Shown: piece by piece, positions 14,804-23,221 of the stretch
How positions within the stretch are numbered: the first letter of the stretch is position 1
Layout of the letters: every line of letters begins with the position of its first letter
Assembly (NCBI GenBank): GCA_046047235.1
Contig: JBJOII010000065.1
Coordinates: 1 to 23,244 of the forward strand
Source: JBMTVN01 sp046047235
GTDB lineage: Bacteria > Verrucomicrobiota > Verrucomicrobiia > Limisphaerales > JAHDYP01
Direction of reading: 5' to 3'
Length of the DNA: 23,244 nt
Position numbers and translations under genes: made by a program
The notes under the pieces: model-generated
What the model was told of the DNA's origin: nothing
The model's input: the letters and a program-made list of their open reading frames with translations, nothing else
The model's database searches: none

Positions 14804-15484
14804 ATGACCACTCAGGAAAACCGCTACCGCGGCACAGCCGGCCAAGCCTACCACGAAGGAAAACGCCAAATCCCCGCAGCCGCCTACCCCTGGGTCGCCC
14901 GCGCCCGCGCCCAAAAACTCTCCCGCTTCATCCCCCTCAATGCCGTCGTCCTCGAATACGGCGTCGGCTACGGATGGAACCTCGCCGCCCTCCCCTGCCA
15001 AAAGCGACTAGGCTACGATATCGCCGAATCCGTCGCCCAACAGGCCCAGCAACACGGTATCCAGTTCTTCCATAACGAAAACGATATCCCCCAGCACACC
15101 GCCCACATCCTCCTCTGCCACCACGTCCTCGAACACCTCCTCCACCCCACCTCCACCCTCGAACGCTTTAAACAATGGCTCGCACCCCAAGGCCAACTGC
15201 TCCTCGTCGTCCCCTGGGAACAAGAACGCAACCTCCGACGCTATAAACCCAACGAACCCAACCACCACCTCTACTCCTGGAGCCCCCAATCCCTCGGCAA
15301 CCTCCTCACCGATTGTAACTACTCCGTCCACCACGCCACCGCCCTCACCTACGGCTATGACCGCTTCGCCGCAAAATGGGCCCACCGAACCCACACCAGC
15401 GAACCCGGCTTCCGCCTCCTCCGGAAATTACTCCAGACGCTCCGCCCCCTCCGCGAATCCCTCGCCCTCGCCTCCCCCATGTAA
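14804..15484 (+). CDS. Class I SAM-dependent methyltransferase (Methyltransf_23 type)
   Basis: A 226-residue protein from ATG 14804 (MTTQENRYRGTAG); an earlier in-frame start at 14762 adds a Pro/Thr-rich tail and is less likely. Motif I is VLEYGVGYGWNLAAL (about residues 47-61), followed by an acidic residue in LGYDIAES and the HHVLEHLLHP helix common to Methyltransf_11/23 proteins, then APQGQLLLVVPW. This type often methylates lipids, quinones, sugars or unknown small molecules; the substrate here cannot be told. It is divergent from enolase and 101 bp upstream of purH on the same strand, with no promoter or terminator recognised between them. Confidence 0.87.
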   Translation: MTTQENRYRGTAGQAYHEGKRQIPAAAYPWVARARAQKLSRFIPLNAVVLEYGVGYGWNLAALPCQKRLGYDIAESVAQQAQQHGIQFFHNENDIPQHTAHILLCHHVLEHLLHPTSTLERFKQWLAPQGQLLLVVPWEQERNLRRYKPNEPNHHLYSWSPQSLGNLLTDCNYSVHHATALTYGYDRFAAKWAHRTHTSEPGFRLLRKLLQTLRPLRESLALASPM

Positions 15485-15585
15485 CCCCCAAAAAAACCAC
15501 CCCATACCGCGCCCCACCCAAGAATCACCGCTCCAAGCAAATTGCCGGTTGACGCCCCACGCCCAACACCCCAAAACCAAACCCG

Positions 15586-17178
15586 ATGCAAGCAATCCAG
15601 CGCGCCCTCATCTCCGTCTTCGATAAAACCGGCCTCGTCCCCTTCGCCAAAGCCCTCGCCGCCGCCAACGTCGAAATCCTCTCCACCGGCGGAACCGCCA
15701 AAACCCTCCGCGATGCCAATATCCCCGTCACCGATGTCAGTGACTACACCGGCTTCCCCGAAATGCTCGACGGCCGCGTCAAAACCCTCCACCCCAAAGT
15801 CCACGGCGGACTCCTCTTCCGACGCGACCTCCCCGAACACGTCAACGCCTCCAAAGAACACGACATCAAACCCATCGACCTCGTCGTCGTAAACCTCTAC
15901 CCCTTCGAACAAACAGTAGCCCGCCCCGGCGTCACCCTCGAGGAAGCCATCGAAAACATCGATATCGGCGGCCCCTCCATGCTCCGTAGCGCCGCCAAAA
16001 ATCACGACAGCGTCACGGTCCTCATGGATCCCAACGACTACGAGGAGGTCGCCGAGCAAATCCAAAAACACGGCCATACTACCCTCGAACTCCGACGCCG
16101 CCTCGCCATGCAGGTCTACGCCCGCACCTCCGCCTACGACGCCACCATCGCCTCCCACCTCGTTAAAGTCTTCAACCCGCCCACCCCCATCATCCCCACC
16201 CAGGAAACCGAAATCATGAAACCCTCCGCCGCCCTCCCCGGTTGGCTCATGATCGAAGCCCCCCAGGTCCAACGCCTCCGCTATGGCGAAAACCCCCACC
16301 AGCAAGCCGCCCTCTACGGCCGCTTCAAAGACACCTATACCCAACTCCACGGTAAAGAACTGTCCTATAATAATATCCTCGACCTCACAGCCGCCGCTCA
16401 CCTCATCAGTGAATTCGCCGGCGACCCCCCCACTCTCGCCATCCTTAAACACACCAACCCCTGCGGCGTCGGCCAAGGAAACGACCTCGCCGAAGCCTGG
16501 GAAAAAGCCTACGAAACCGATAAACAAGCCCCATTCGGCGGTATCATCGCCGTCAACCAGGAACTCGATGCCGATGCCGCCGAACAAATCGCCGGCATCT
16601 TCAGTGAAGTCATCCTCGCCCCGGCCTTCAGCTCCAAAGCCCTCGAAATCCTCACAGCCAAGAAAAACCTCCGCCTGATCCGTACCCTCCGCCCTCCTCG
16701 CGGATCCTCCAGCTTCGACCTCCGTAGCGTAGGCGCAGATTCCTTCCTCCTCCAACAATCCGATCAACACCCGGTCACGGAAAATGACCTCCAGTTCGTC
16801 ACCCAAAGAAAACCCACACCCGAAGAAATCCGCGCCATGCTCTTCGGCTGGCGTATCGTCAAACACGTCAAATCCAACGCCATCCTCTTCGCCCACGCCG
16901 ACCGCACCATCGGTATCGGCGCCGGCCAAATGAGCCGCGTCGATTCCTCCCGTATCGCCGTCTGGAAAGCCGGCGAAGCCGGTATCCCCATGATCGGTAG
17001 CGTCGTCTGTAGCGATGCCTTCTTCCCCTTCCCCGACGGACTCATCGCCGCCGCCGAAGCCGGTGCCACAGCCTGTATCCAACCCGGCGGCTCCAAACGC
17101 GACGCCGAAGTCATCGCCGCCGCCGATGAACGCAATATGGCCATGGCCTTCACCAGCATCCGCCACTTCCGCCACTAA
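15586..17178 (+). CDS. purH: Bifunctional AICAR formyltransferase/IMP cyclohydrolase
   Basis: A 530-residue protein catalysing the last two steps of de novo IMP synthesis. The N-terminal MGS-like cyclohydrolase domain (about 1-195) opens with ALISVFDKTGLVPFA and has STGGTAKTLRD, GFPEMLDGRVKTLHPKVHGG and IDIGGPSMLRSAAKN. The formyltransferase domain (about 200-530) has LRYGENPHQQA, SYNNILDLTAA, the catalytic Lys288-His289 pair in LKHTNPCG, PFGGIIA and the C-terminal PGGSKRDAEVIAAAD. Both domains look complete, and ATG 15586 begins exactly at the family's N-terminus. No other purine gene is in the window. Confidence 0.98.
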   Translation: MQAIQRALISVFDKTGLVPFAKALAAANVEILSTGGTAKTLRDANIPVTDVSDYTGFPEMLDGRVKTLHPKVHGGLLFRRDLPEHVNASKEHDIKPIDLVVVNLYPFEQTVARPGVTLEEAIENIDIGGPSMLRSAAKNHDSVTVLMDPNDYEEVAEQIQKHGHTTLELRRRLAMQVYARTSAYDATIASHLVKVFNPPTPIIPTQETEIMKPSAALPGWLMIEAPQVQRLRYGENPHQQAALYGRFKDTYTQLHGKELSYNNILDLTAAAHLISEFAGDPPTLAILKHTNPCGVGQGNDLAEAWEKAYETDKQAPFGGIIAVNQELDADAAEQIAGIFSEVILAPAFSSKALEILTAKKNLRLIRTLRPPRGSSSFDLRSVGADSFLLQQSDQHPVTENDLQFVTQRKPTPEEIRAMLFGWRIVKHVKSNAILFAHADRTIGIGAGQMSRVDSSRIAVWKAGEAGIPMIGSVVCSDAFFPFPDGLIAAAEAGATACIQPGGSKRDAEVIAAADERNMAMAFTSIRHFRH

Positions 17179-17261
17179 CCCCCCCACAATACCTGCACCC
17201 CCAGCACTTCGCGTCGGTGGCGATAATCCGCCCGGCGTGACCGTGCCCACTTATTGTTCCC

Positions 17262-17299
17262 AAACTCCGCCCTCAGCCCTCAGCCCTCAGCCGGAGTTT
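17262..17299. repeat. CCCTCAG x3 in the loop of a perfect 8-bp hairpin
   Basis: AAACTCCG (17262-17269) and CGGAGTTT (17292-17299) are exact inverted repeats. The 22-nt loop is three exact head-to-tail CCCTCAG units (17270-17290) plus one C. It may act as a weak terminator downstream of purH. Confidence 0.8.
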
Positions 17300-17351
17300 C
17301 AGAACTCACACCCTCCTGTTCAATACCCAGTCACCGCCCCCAACCAAGCGC

Positions 17352-17398
17352 ATCGAAATCGGGATCGAGATCGGGATCGAAATCCAGAAGTCAGAAGT
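17352..17398. repeat. ATCGRR hexamers followed by CAGAAGT heptamers
   Basis: Five consecutive hexamers, ATCGAA-ATCGGG-ATCGAG-ATCGGG-ATCGAA (17352-17381), form a nearly mirror-ordered block. Two exact CAGAAGT units follow (17385-17391 and 17392-17398). Confidence 0.85.
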
Positions 17399-17427
17399 CA
17401 AGGCTCGGGGGTCAGTGGGGAACGGCT

Positions 17428-17498
17428 CCCATATCCCATATCCCATATCCCATCTACCCTCCGCCCTCCGCCATCTTCCATCTGCCATCTTCCATCTG
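17428..17498. repeat. Run of ten C-rich heptamers
   Basis: CCCATAT x3 (17428-17448), CCCATCT (17449-17455), one spacer base, CCCTCCG x2 (17457-17470), then CCATCTT and CCATCTG alternating twice (17471-17498). The seven-base period holds across different unit sequences with a single one-base slip. CCCATCT and CCCATAT recur at 23222-23242. Confidence 0.88.
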
Positions 17499-17529
17499 CC
17501 CTTCCCGCTCTGCGCTTACCACTTCCCGC

Positions 17530-17901
17530 CTACCGCTCGACAGGACAAATCCTCCGTACCCGAGCCATCAAATCCCCCGGGCTAAACGGCTTGGTCACGT
17601 AATCCACCGCCCCCAGCTCCGCTGCTAACTTCAGGTCCGCCTCCCGATTCCGCGCCGTCAACATCACCACCGGTATCCCCGCCAAAGCCGCATCCGCCTT
17701 CAACCCCCGTAACACCTCAAACCCATCCAAAGAAGGCAGCAACACATCCAGTAGAATCAAATCCGGAAGCTCCTCCCCCACCCTCGCCAACGCCTCCCCT
17801 CCATCCCCCACCACGACTAGCTCATACCCCCCCTGCCGGAGCAAAAATCCCACAAACTCCGCAATCATCCCCTCGTCCTCTATCGCAACAATCTTCGGCA
17901 T
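17530..17901 (-). CDS. Single-domain (CheY-like) response regulator
   Basis: A 123-residue receiver domain with no output domain. It has the acidic pocket in VAIEDEGM, the phospho-acceptor Asp in LILLDVLLPSLDG, the Thr in VVMLTAR and the Lys in YVTKPFSPGDL, so it should be phosphorylatable. ATG 17901 is chosen because it starts directly at the first receiver strand (MPKIVAIED) with GGCGGA upstream; an in-frame ATG at 17934 adds an unlikely tail. There is no kinase next door. It could take phosphate from the hybrid kinase at 1953-4379 or from one outside the window. The divergent neighbour is PTS enzyme I, 110 bp away. Confidence 0.92.
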   Translation of the reverse strand: MPKIVAIEDEGMIAEFVGFLLRQGGYELVVVGDGGEALARVGEELPDLILLDVLLPSLDGFEVLRGLKADAALAGIPVVMLTARNREADLKLAAELGAVDYVTKPFSPGDLMARVRRICPVER

Positions 17902-18011
17902 ATCCGTTCCGCCAAACCTAACCTCCGCACCCAACCACGCAAGACCTTTTCCATGAAGAGGTTACCCAGAATCCCCCAACCCCAACCCAAGCCGCCAACC
18001 ATCGTTTTTGT

Positions 18012-19820
18012 ATGGCCATTCACCCCTTTTCACATTATCCATGGCCCATGGCCGAACGCCCCTCAACCGGCGAAACCACACTCCAAGGCATCCCCGTTTC
18101 CGGCGGCGTGTGCCGTGGCCGCATCCTCGTACTCGGACAAACCTACGACTCCCTCCCCCAAAACCCCCTCCAAACCGTCGACGAAAATAAAGAACTCAAA
18201 CGCCTAGAAGAAGCCATCGTCCTCACCCGCCAACAACTCACCGATATCCAACACCGCGTCGCCCAAAGCATGGGCGCTGATGAATCCGGTATCTTCGAAG
18301 CCCACCTCCTCGTCCTCGAAGACCCCGTCCTCATGGCCGAAGTCAACCGGCTCATCTGCGAAAAAAATTCCCCCGCAGAAACCGCCTTCCACCAGGTCGC
18401 CCAACGCTACATGGATGGCCTAGGCCGTATCGAAGACGAATACCTCCGCGAACGCGTCGCCGATATGCGCGACGTCACCAACCGCGTCCTCGCCAACCTC
18501 ACCGGCCGCGCCGCCCAATCCGACATCCCCCACCTCAGCGAACCCTGCATCATCGTTAGCTACGACCTCTCCCCCTCCACCACCGCCATGCTCGACCGGC
18601 AAATGGTCCTCGGCTTCGCCACCGATATCGGCGGCCGAACCTCCCATACCGCCATCATGGCCCGGTCCCTCCAAATCCCCGCCATCGTCGGCCTCCGGGA
18701 CGCCAGCCGCCAACTCCGCACCGGACAACACGTCCTCCTGGACGGATTCCACGGCCTCCTCATCCTCAATCCCTCCGACCAAACCCTCTTCCAATACGGC
18801 CAACTCCAACAACGCCACGTCGATTTCGCCCAAAAACTCGGCACCATCCGCGACGAACCCGCCATCACCCTCGACGGCCAACACGTCACCCTCTCCGCCA
18901 ACCTCGAACGCTCCACCGACCTCGACTCCGTCCGCGCCAGCGGCGCCGAAGGCGTCGGCCTCCTCCGCACCGAATTCCTCTATCTCAACCGCGAAACCCT
19001 CCCCACCGAGGAAGAACAATACGAAGTCTACCGCGCCGTCGCCGAAGCCGCCCACCCCCAGCAGGTCGTCATCCGAACGCTCGACTTGGGCGGTGACAAA
19101 TTCCTTTCCCACCTCCAAATCCCCAAGGAAATGAACCCCTTCCTCGGCTGGCGTGCCATCCGCTATTGCCTCCAGGAAACCGAAGTCTTCCGCAGCCAAC
19201 TGCGCGCCATCTGCCGCGCCAGCGCAGCCGGGAACGTCAAAATGATGTATCCCATGATCTCCGGCCTCCACGAACTCGTGCAGGCCAATACCCTCCTCCA
19301 CAAATACCAAGCCGAACTCAAATCCGAAAACATCCCCTTCGATCCCACCATGGAAGTCGGCGCCATGATCGAAGTCCCCTCCGCCGTCCTCGTCGCCGAT
19401 GACCTCGCAAAACATGCCCGGTTCTTCAGTATCGGCACCAATGACCTCATCCAATACGCCCTCGCCGTCGACCGCCTGAACGAACAAATCACCCACCTCT
19501 ACGAACCGACCCACCCCGCCATACTCCGACTCATCCGCATGACTGTCGAAGCCGCCCAGCGCAATAATATCTGGGTCGGCGTCTGCGGCGAAATGGCCGG
19601 CGACCCCGTCCTCGTCCCCCTCCTCCTCGGCCTCGGCGTCAATGAACTCAGCACCGCCATCGGTGGCGTGCCCCACGTCAAATTCCTCATCCGCCGCCTA
19701 AAAATGTCCGAAGCACGCGAACTCGCCAACTTCGCCCTCCAATGCAACTCAGCCGCGGAAATCCAAGCCCGCTGCGAAAAACTCGCCCACGACCTCGCAC
19801 CTGACCTCTTCGGCGGCTAA
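18012..19820 (+). CDS. ptsI: PTS enzyme I (phosphoenolpyruvate-protein phosphotransferase)
   Basis: A 602-residue protein. The N-terminal PEP-utilisers domain begins at LQGIPVSGGVCRGRILVL; a helical HPr-binding region follows. The swivelling phosphohistidine domain has His212 in GGRTSHTAIMARS (E. coli His189). The C-terminal PEP-binding barrel has ANLERSTDLDSVRASGAEGVGLLRTEFLYLNR split over its first strands, NPFLGWRAIR, FSIGTNDLIQY and the catalytic Cys525 in GVCGEMAG. All catalytic motifs are intact. The enzyme passes phosphate from PEP to HPr. No GAF domain is present, so it is not PtsP. ATG 18012 and ATG 18048 are both possible and neither has a clear Shine-Dalgarno sequence; the later one gives 590 residues, nearer the usual ~575. 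No HPr or enzyme II gene is nearby, so the role may be regulatory. Confidence 0.96.
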   Translation: MAIHPFSHYPWPMAERPSTGETTLQGIPVSGGVCRGRILVLGQTYDSLPQNPLQTVDENKELKRLEEAIVLTRQQLTDIQHRVAQSMGADESGIFEAHLLVLEDPVLMAEVNRLICEKNSPAETAFHQVAQRYMDGLGRIEDEYLRERVADMRDVTNRVLANLTGRAAQSDIPHLSEPCIIVSYDLSPSTTAMLDRQMVLGFATDIGGRTSHTAIMARSLQIPAIVGLRDASRQLRTGQHVLLDGFHGLLILNPSDQTLFQYGQLQQRHVDFAQKLGTIRDEPAITLDGQHVTLSANLERSTDLDSVRASGAEGVGLLRTEFLYLNRETLPTEEEQYEVYRAVAEAAHPQQVVIRTLDLGGDKFLSHLQIPKEMNPFLGWRAIRYCLQETEVFRSQLRAICRASAAGNVKMMYPMISGLHELVQANTLLHKYQAELKSENIPFDPTMEVGAMIEVPSAVLVADDLAKHARFFSIGTNDLIQYALAVDRLNEQITHLYEPTHPAILRLIRMTVEAAQRNNIWVGVCGEMAGDPVLVPLLLGLGVNELSTAIGGVPHVKFLIRRLKMSEARELANFALQCNSAAEIQARCEKLAHDLAPDLFGG

Positions 19821-19924
19821 CCCCTCCCAGCCCCGAAACACCCAAACTACCCCCGCCCGGGTAACACCTGCCTTGGCGCAACACCCCCCTGGGTTCGCAG
19901 ACACTTCTGGCGCACGACGACCTC

Positions 19925-20290
19925 TCAGTGCCCCCCGGTCACGGTGTAACCCTCCCGCCTCAAGTCCTCCGCCAAATCCCGCTCCATCTCCACCGCCGCC
20001 TCAAATGGCATCGGGTTCAAATGCTCGTACAGCTCCGGAAGCAAGCGAACTCCATAATTCTTCACAAAAGACGACGCCTTCTCACCCCGCTTGTGATTCG
20101 CAAATCGCTCCTCTGGATCCAACCCCGACATCCCCACATACACACACGGCTTCCCTGGATCTCTCAACGGATTCTCCGCCAATACCTGTCGAAATCCTCC
20201 CACCTCCGGCTTCAACAACACCACATACACATGGTGATGGTGCACCGCATGAACCTCCTGACGACATCGCCTTAATGACCTTCGCTGCAT
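19925..20290 (-). CDS. Small GIY-YIG-like protein
   Basis: A 121-residue protein with VYVVLLKPEV, then CVYVGMSGLDPEERFANHKRG, then LLPELYEHLNPMPFEAAVEMERDLAEDL. The VYVG strand, the following Arg/His helix and the late Glu resemble a minimal GIY-YIG nuclease fold (as in UvrC/UrI-type domains). I recall this exact pattern from uncharacterised proteins of planctomycetes and verrucomicrobia. ATG 20290 has GGAGG 11-12 bases upstream. It sits 36 bp downstream of the SGNH esterase on the same strand, but a functional link is not apparent. Nuclease activity is unproven. Confidence 0.8.
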   Translation of the reverse strand: MQRRSLRRCRQEVHAVHHHHVYVVLLKPEVGGFRQVLAENPLRDPGKPCVYVGMSGLDPEERFANHKRGEKASSFVKNYGVRLLPELYEHLNPMPFEAAVEMERDLAEDLRREGYTVTGGH

Positions 20291-20326
20291 CCAATCAACC
20301 CTCCAGCCTAACTACACCTCAGAGGT

Positions 20327-21127
20327 TCACCGCACCATCCCCCCTCTTAGCTCCTGCACCAACTCTCCCTCCAAAGCCCGCAACCCCGCAACGACACACC
20401 CGGCGTTCACCAAGGCTCCCGCCTCTGTCGTGTGCGTGTGGTCGGCCTCAGTAAAATACTCAGCCCGCACCTTCCCCTCACCCACCACCTCATACGTCAG
20501 CGCAACCAACTCGTTCAAATCAATGAACAAGGCCCCGCCCTGCGCCGCCGCCTCCCGCGCCCACTTCCCGTAATCCTTCGACGCCCGCAATACACTTCCC
20601 TCCCTCCACATGTTCCTCGGCACCGGCGTCAACACAATCGGCAGCGCCCCCTTGCTCCTCGCATCAGAAATATACCGCCGCAAATACCACCCATAGGAAC
20701 GCACCACCTCGCGCTCCCCCGTCCGCTCCACCACCCCTTCACTCGTTTCCTCACCATTCCCCTTGACCGACGCCCGAGGCCGGTTCCCCTCAAACATCTG
20801 CCCCCCATCGTTGTGACCAAATTGCATCAACACAAAATCACCGGCACGCAACTCACCCAAAACCCGCTCCCATAATCCCTCCGTCAAATACGTTCGACTA
20901 CTCCGCCCCCCCAATGCCCGGTTGTGCACCTCCACTTTCTCAAGGTCAAAATGCCGATCGAGAAAGTTGCCCCAGCCCCATAAACCTCCCCCGCCATCCC
21001 CACGCCCGTTCTTCACCGTGGAATCCCCAATCAAATACACCCGAACTCCATCACCCGCTCTCGCCGTCATGCCAGACAACATCAACCCCGCCACACACAC
21101 TACCAACCAGCTCAACACGCGTCGCAT
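20327..21127 (-). CDS. Secreted SGNH esterase (rhamnogalacturonan acetylesterase-like)
   Basis: A 266-residue protein with a signal peptide (MRRVLSWLVVCVAGLMLSGM, cleavage after TARA). The four SGNH blocks are present: catalytic Ser36 in YLIGDSTVKNG, the oxyanion Gly in ALGGRSSRTYL, Asn in MQFGHNDGG, and the Asp/His pair in ADHTHTTEAGA. This matches RhgT/YesT-type rhamnogalacturonan acetylesterases, which strip acetyl groups from pectin. ATG 21127 is chosen because it begins the signal peptide; a longer in-frame start at 21217 adds a Gly-rich tail ahead of it. It is divergent from the GH13 amylase, suggesting a shared theme of extracellular polysaccharide use. Exact substrate is inferred from family resemblance. 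Confidence 0.9.
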   Translation of the reverse strand: MRRVLSWLVVCVAGLMLSGMTARAGDGVRVYLIGDSTVKNGRGDGGGGLWGWGNFLDRHFDLEKVEVHNRALGGRSSRTYLTEGLWERVLGELRAGDFVLMQFGHNDGGQMFEGNRPRASVKGNGEETSEGVVERTGEREVVRSYGWYLRRYISDARSKGALPIVLTPVPRNMWREGSVLRASKDYGKWAREAAAQGGALFIDLNELVALTYEVVGEGKVRAEYFTEADHTHTTEAGALVNAGCVVAGLRALEGELVQELRGGMVR

Positions 21128-21362
21128 GCCGAACACCTTAATCGGCCACCCACAATTCAACACCCAAATCTTCCCCACCCCCGCGCCACGCCCGGCACCT
21201 CCACCTCCTCCTGCCATCGACCCTCCCTGCCGACTCTTGCCCCCTCACTCAGTCTTTGCCCACGCCTCCCTCACCCCAGCCCCGAATCGTGTCCACCCTA
21301 TACTCCCAACCATGCACCTCCCCGCTTGAACAAAATCCGTTCACCCACCAACAATCCCACCC

Positions 21363-23174
21363 ATGTCGCGCCCAATCCTCCCCCTCATCCTCAGCCTCCT
21401 CTTCACTCTCCTCGCACCCGCCGCAGATACCCCCTCCTGGTTTGCCGACGCCGTCTGGTACCAAATCTTCCCCGACCGCTTCCGCAACGGTGACCCCGCC
21501 AACGACCCCACCCGCGATAGCCTCGAAGGCACCTGGCCCTATAGCTCACCGGAAAACTGGCAGCCCAGCCCCTGGACCAGCGATTGGTACAAACTCCAAC
21601 CCTGGGAAATCACCGAAGGCGGCGGCTTCTACCGCAATACCCAGCTACGCCGCTACGGAGGCGATATCCAGGGCATCATCGATCAACTCGATTACCTCAA
21701 AAACCTCGGCGTCAATGCCCTCTACCTCAACCCGGTCTTCGATTCCGCCTCGCTCCACAAATACGGCGCCTCCCGCTACCATCACATCGACCGACACTTC
21801 GGCCCCGACCCCAAAGGCGACGTCCAACTCTTCAATCGCGAAGACGCCGCCAACCCGGCCGCCTGGGAATGGTCCGCCGCCGACAAACTCTTCCTCCAAC
21901 TCATCCGCGAAGTCCACCAACGCGATATGCGTATCATCATCGACGGCGTCTTCAATCACGTCGGCATCCCCTTCTGGGCTCTCCAGAAAGCCAGGCAAGA
22001 GGGCCCCTCCAGCCGCTTCGCAAATTGGTTCATCATCAAACAATGGGACAACCCCAATACACCCCAGGACGAATTCGACTACCAAGGCTGGATCGGCATC
22101 AAGGACCTCCCCGAACTCAACCGCACAGAAACCACGCTCCACCCCGATGTCCGCCAACACCTCCATGCCGTCGTCCAACGCTGGATGGACCCCAACAATG
22201 ACGGCAACCCCGAGGACGGTATCGATGGCTGGCGCCTCGACGTCGCCGCCGAAGTCCCCATGGGCTTCTGGATCGAGTTCCGTCAGTGGGTCAAATCCAT
22301 CAACCCCAATGCCTTCATCACCGGCGAAATCTGGTGGGAGGATTTCCAGGCCAATACATTTCGCAATGCCCGGCCCTGGCTCGACCAAGCCTTCGATAGT
22401 GTCATGAATTATCGCTTCGGCGACGCCGTCTACCAGTTCCTGAACCAACCCCAACCCATACCACCCTCCCAATACGCCAGCCTCCTCCTATCCATCCACT
22501 CCGACTACACCTACAACCTCAGCCTCAACCAACAAAACCTCTTCTCCTCCCACGATACCTCCCGTATCGGCTCCGCCGTCGTCAACCCCCAATACCGACA
22601 AGACCACGGCGCCGGTGTCGAAGGGAACCGCGATTACGCTGTCCGCGCCCCCAACGCCGAAGAAAAATACCGCTGGAAACAGATGGTCGCCCTCCAGTTC
22701 CTCAGCCCCGGAGCCCCCTACATCTACTACGGCGACGAAGTGGGCATGTGGGGCGCCGATGACCCCGATTGCCGTAAACCCATGCTCTGGCCCGACCTCC
22801 AATACGATCACGAACAATCCCACCCCTTCAACCAGCCCCGCCCCACCAACCCTGTCCAAATCGACCAGGACCTCCTCGCCTTCTACCGCCACTGGATATC
22901 CCTCCGACATGAAATGGAGGTCCTCCGCCGAGGCAGCTTCAACCTCCTCCTCACCGACGATACCCGCAGACTCCTCGCCTTCGAACGCGCGCTGGATCAG
23001 CACCACCTCATCGCCGTGTTCAACGCCGGATCCCAAACCCAACACGTCACCACAAAACAACTCGGCACCAACCCCCGCCTCACCTGGAAACTCGGACTCA
23101 CAAAACCTACCACCCTCACCACCACCCCAATCCCCGTCCCCCCTCACTCCCACATCATCCTCCAAACCAAGTAA
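21363..23174 (+). CDS. Secreted GH13 alpha-amylase/neopullulanase-like enzyme
   Basis: A 603-residue glycoside hydrolase with a signal peptide (MSRPILPLILSLLFTLLAPAA) leading straight into the catalytic barrel (DAVWYQIFPDRFRNGDP). GH13 conserved regions are present: GVNALYLNPVF, IIDGVFNHVG (region I), GWRLDVAAEV with nucleophile Asp293 (region II), ITGEIWWE with acid/base Glu322 (region III) and FSSHDTSR with His397-Asp398 (region IV). A short C-terminal beta domain follows. It lacks the N-terminal starch-binding domain common in neopullulanases. It hydrolyses alpha-1,4 glucans outside the cytoplasm; exact product specificity cannot be read. ATG 21363 begins the signal peptide. The 235-bp gap to the divergent SGNH gene shows no clear promoter. 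Confidence 0.94.
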   Translation: MSRPILPLILSLLFTLLAPAADTPSWFADAVWYQIFPDRFRNGDPANDPTRDSLEGTWPYSSPENWQPSPWTSDWYKLQPWEITEGGGFYRNTQLRRYGGDIQGIIDQLDYLKNLGVNALYLNPVFDSASLHKYGASRYHHIDRHFGPDPKGDVQLFNREDAANPAAWEWSAADKLFLQLIREVHQRDMRIIIDGVFNHVGIPFWALQKARQEGPSSRFANWFIIKQWDNPNTPQDEFDYQGWIGIKDLPELNRTETTLHPDVRQHLHAVVQRWMDPNNDGNPEDGIDGWRLDVAAEVPMGFWIEFRQWVKSINPNAFITGEIWWEDFQANTFRNARPWLDQAFDSVMNYRFGDAVYQFLNQPQPIPPSQYASLLLSIHSDYTYNLSLNQQNLFSSHDTSRIGSAVVNPQYRQDHGAGVEGNRDYAVRAPNAEEKYRWKQMVALQFLSPGAPYIYYGDEVGMWGADDPDCRKPMLWPDLQYDHEQSHPFNQPRPTNPVQIDQDLLAFYRHWISLRHEMEVLRRGSFNLLLTDDTRRLLAFERALDQHHLIAVFNAGSQTQHVTTKQLGTNPRLTWKLGLTKPTTLTTTPIPVPPHSHIILQTK

Positions 23175-23185
23175 CCCCCCATGCC

Positions 23186-23199
23186 AGTGCTTCAGCACT
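23186..23199. terminator. Short hairpin after the GH13 gene
   Basis: AGTGC-TTCA-GCACT is a perfect 5-bp stem with a 4-nt loop, 12 bp after the stop. It has no T-tract, so a terminator role is weak. Confidence 0.3.
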
Positions 23200-23221
23200 C
23201 CCAAGCCCCTAAACAAACTGC

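Larger units (their letters stand above)
17179..17529. other. Non-coding 351-bp gap filled with short tandem repeats
   Basis: No credible gene lies between purH and the response regulator, which converge here. From about 17262 to 17498 the gap is mostly short tandem repeats with 7-bp and 6-bp units, listed separately. The left part (17179-17261) shows nothing recognisable, and no standard terminator was found for purH unless the hairpin at 17262-17299 serves as one. Confidence 0.8.

Noticed and set aside
15355..17250. A 631-codon open frame on the - strand opposite purH
   Set aside because: Its product is a Gly/Asp/Glu/Val-rich low-complexity string with no domain, and purH on + is unmistakable. 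The frame is open only because C-ending codons leave few stops on the opposite strand.
17262..17498. Considered as a CRISPR array
   Set aside because: Units are 6-7 bp, directly tandem, with no 25-40 bp repeat, no spacers and no cas genes.
18420..19676. A 418-codon open frame on the - strand opposite ptsI
   Set aside because: Acidic, Gly-rich product without family features; it lies fully inside an intact enzyme I gene.
18012..19820. Considered as PtsP (nitrogen-PTS enzyme I)
   Set aside because: There is no N-terminal GAF domain; the protein starts almost directly at the PEP-utilisers domain.
21256..22407. A 383-codon Ser/Pro/Thr-rich frame on + overlapping the GH13 gene
   Set aside because: Composition is that of a shifted reading of C-rich codons; the GH13 frame has all catalytic motifs.
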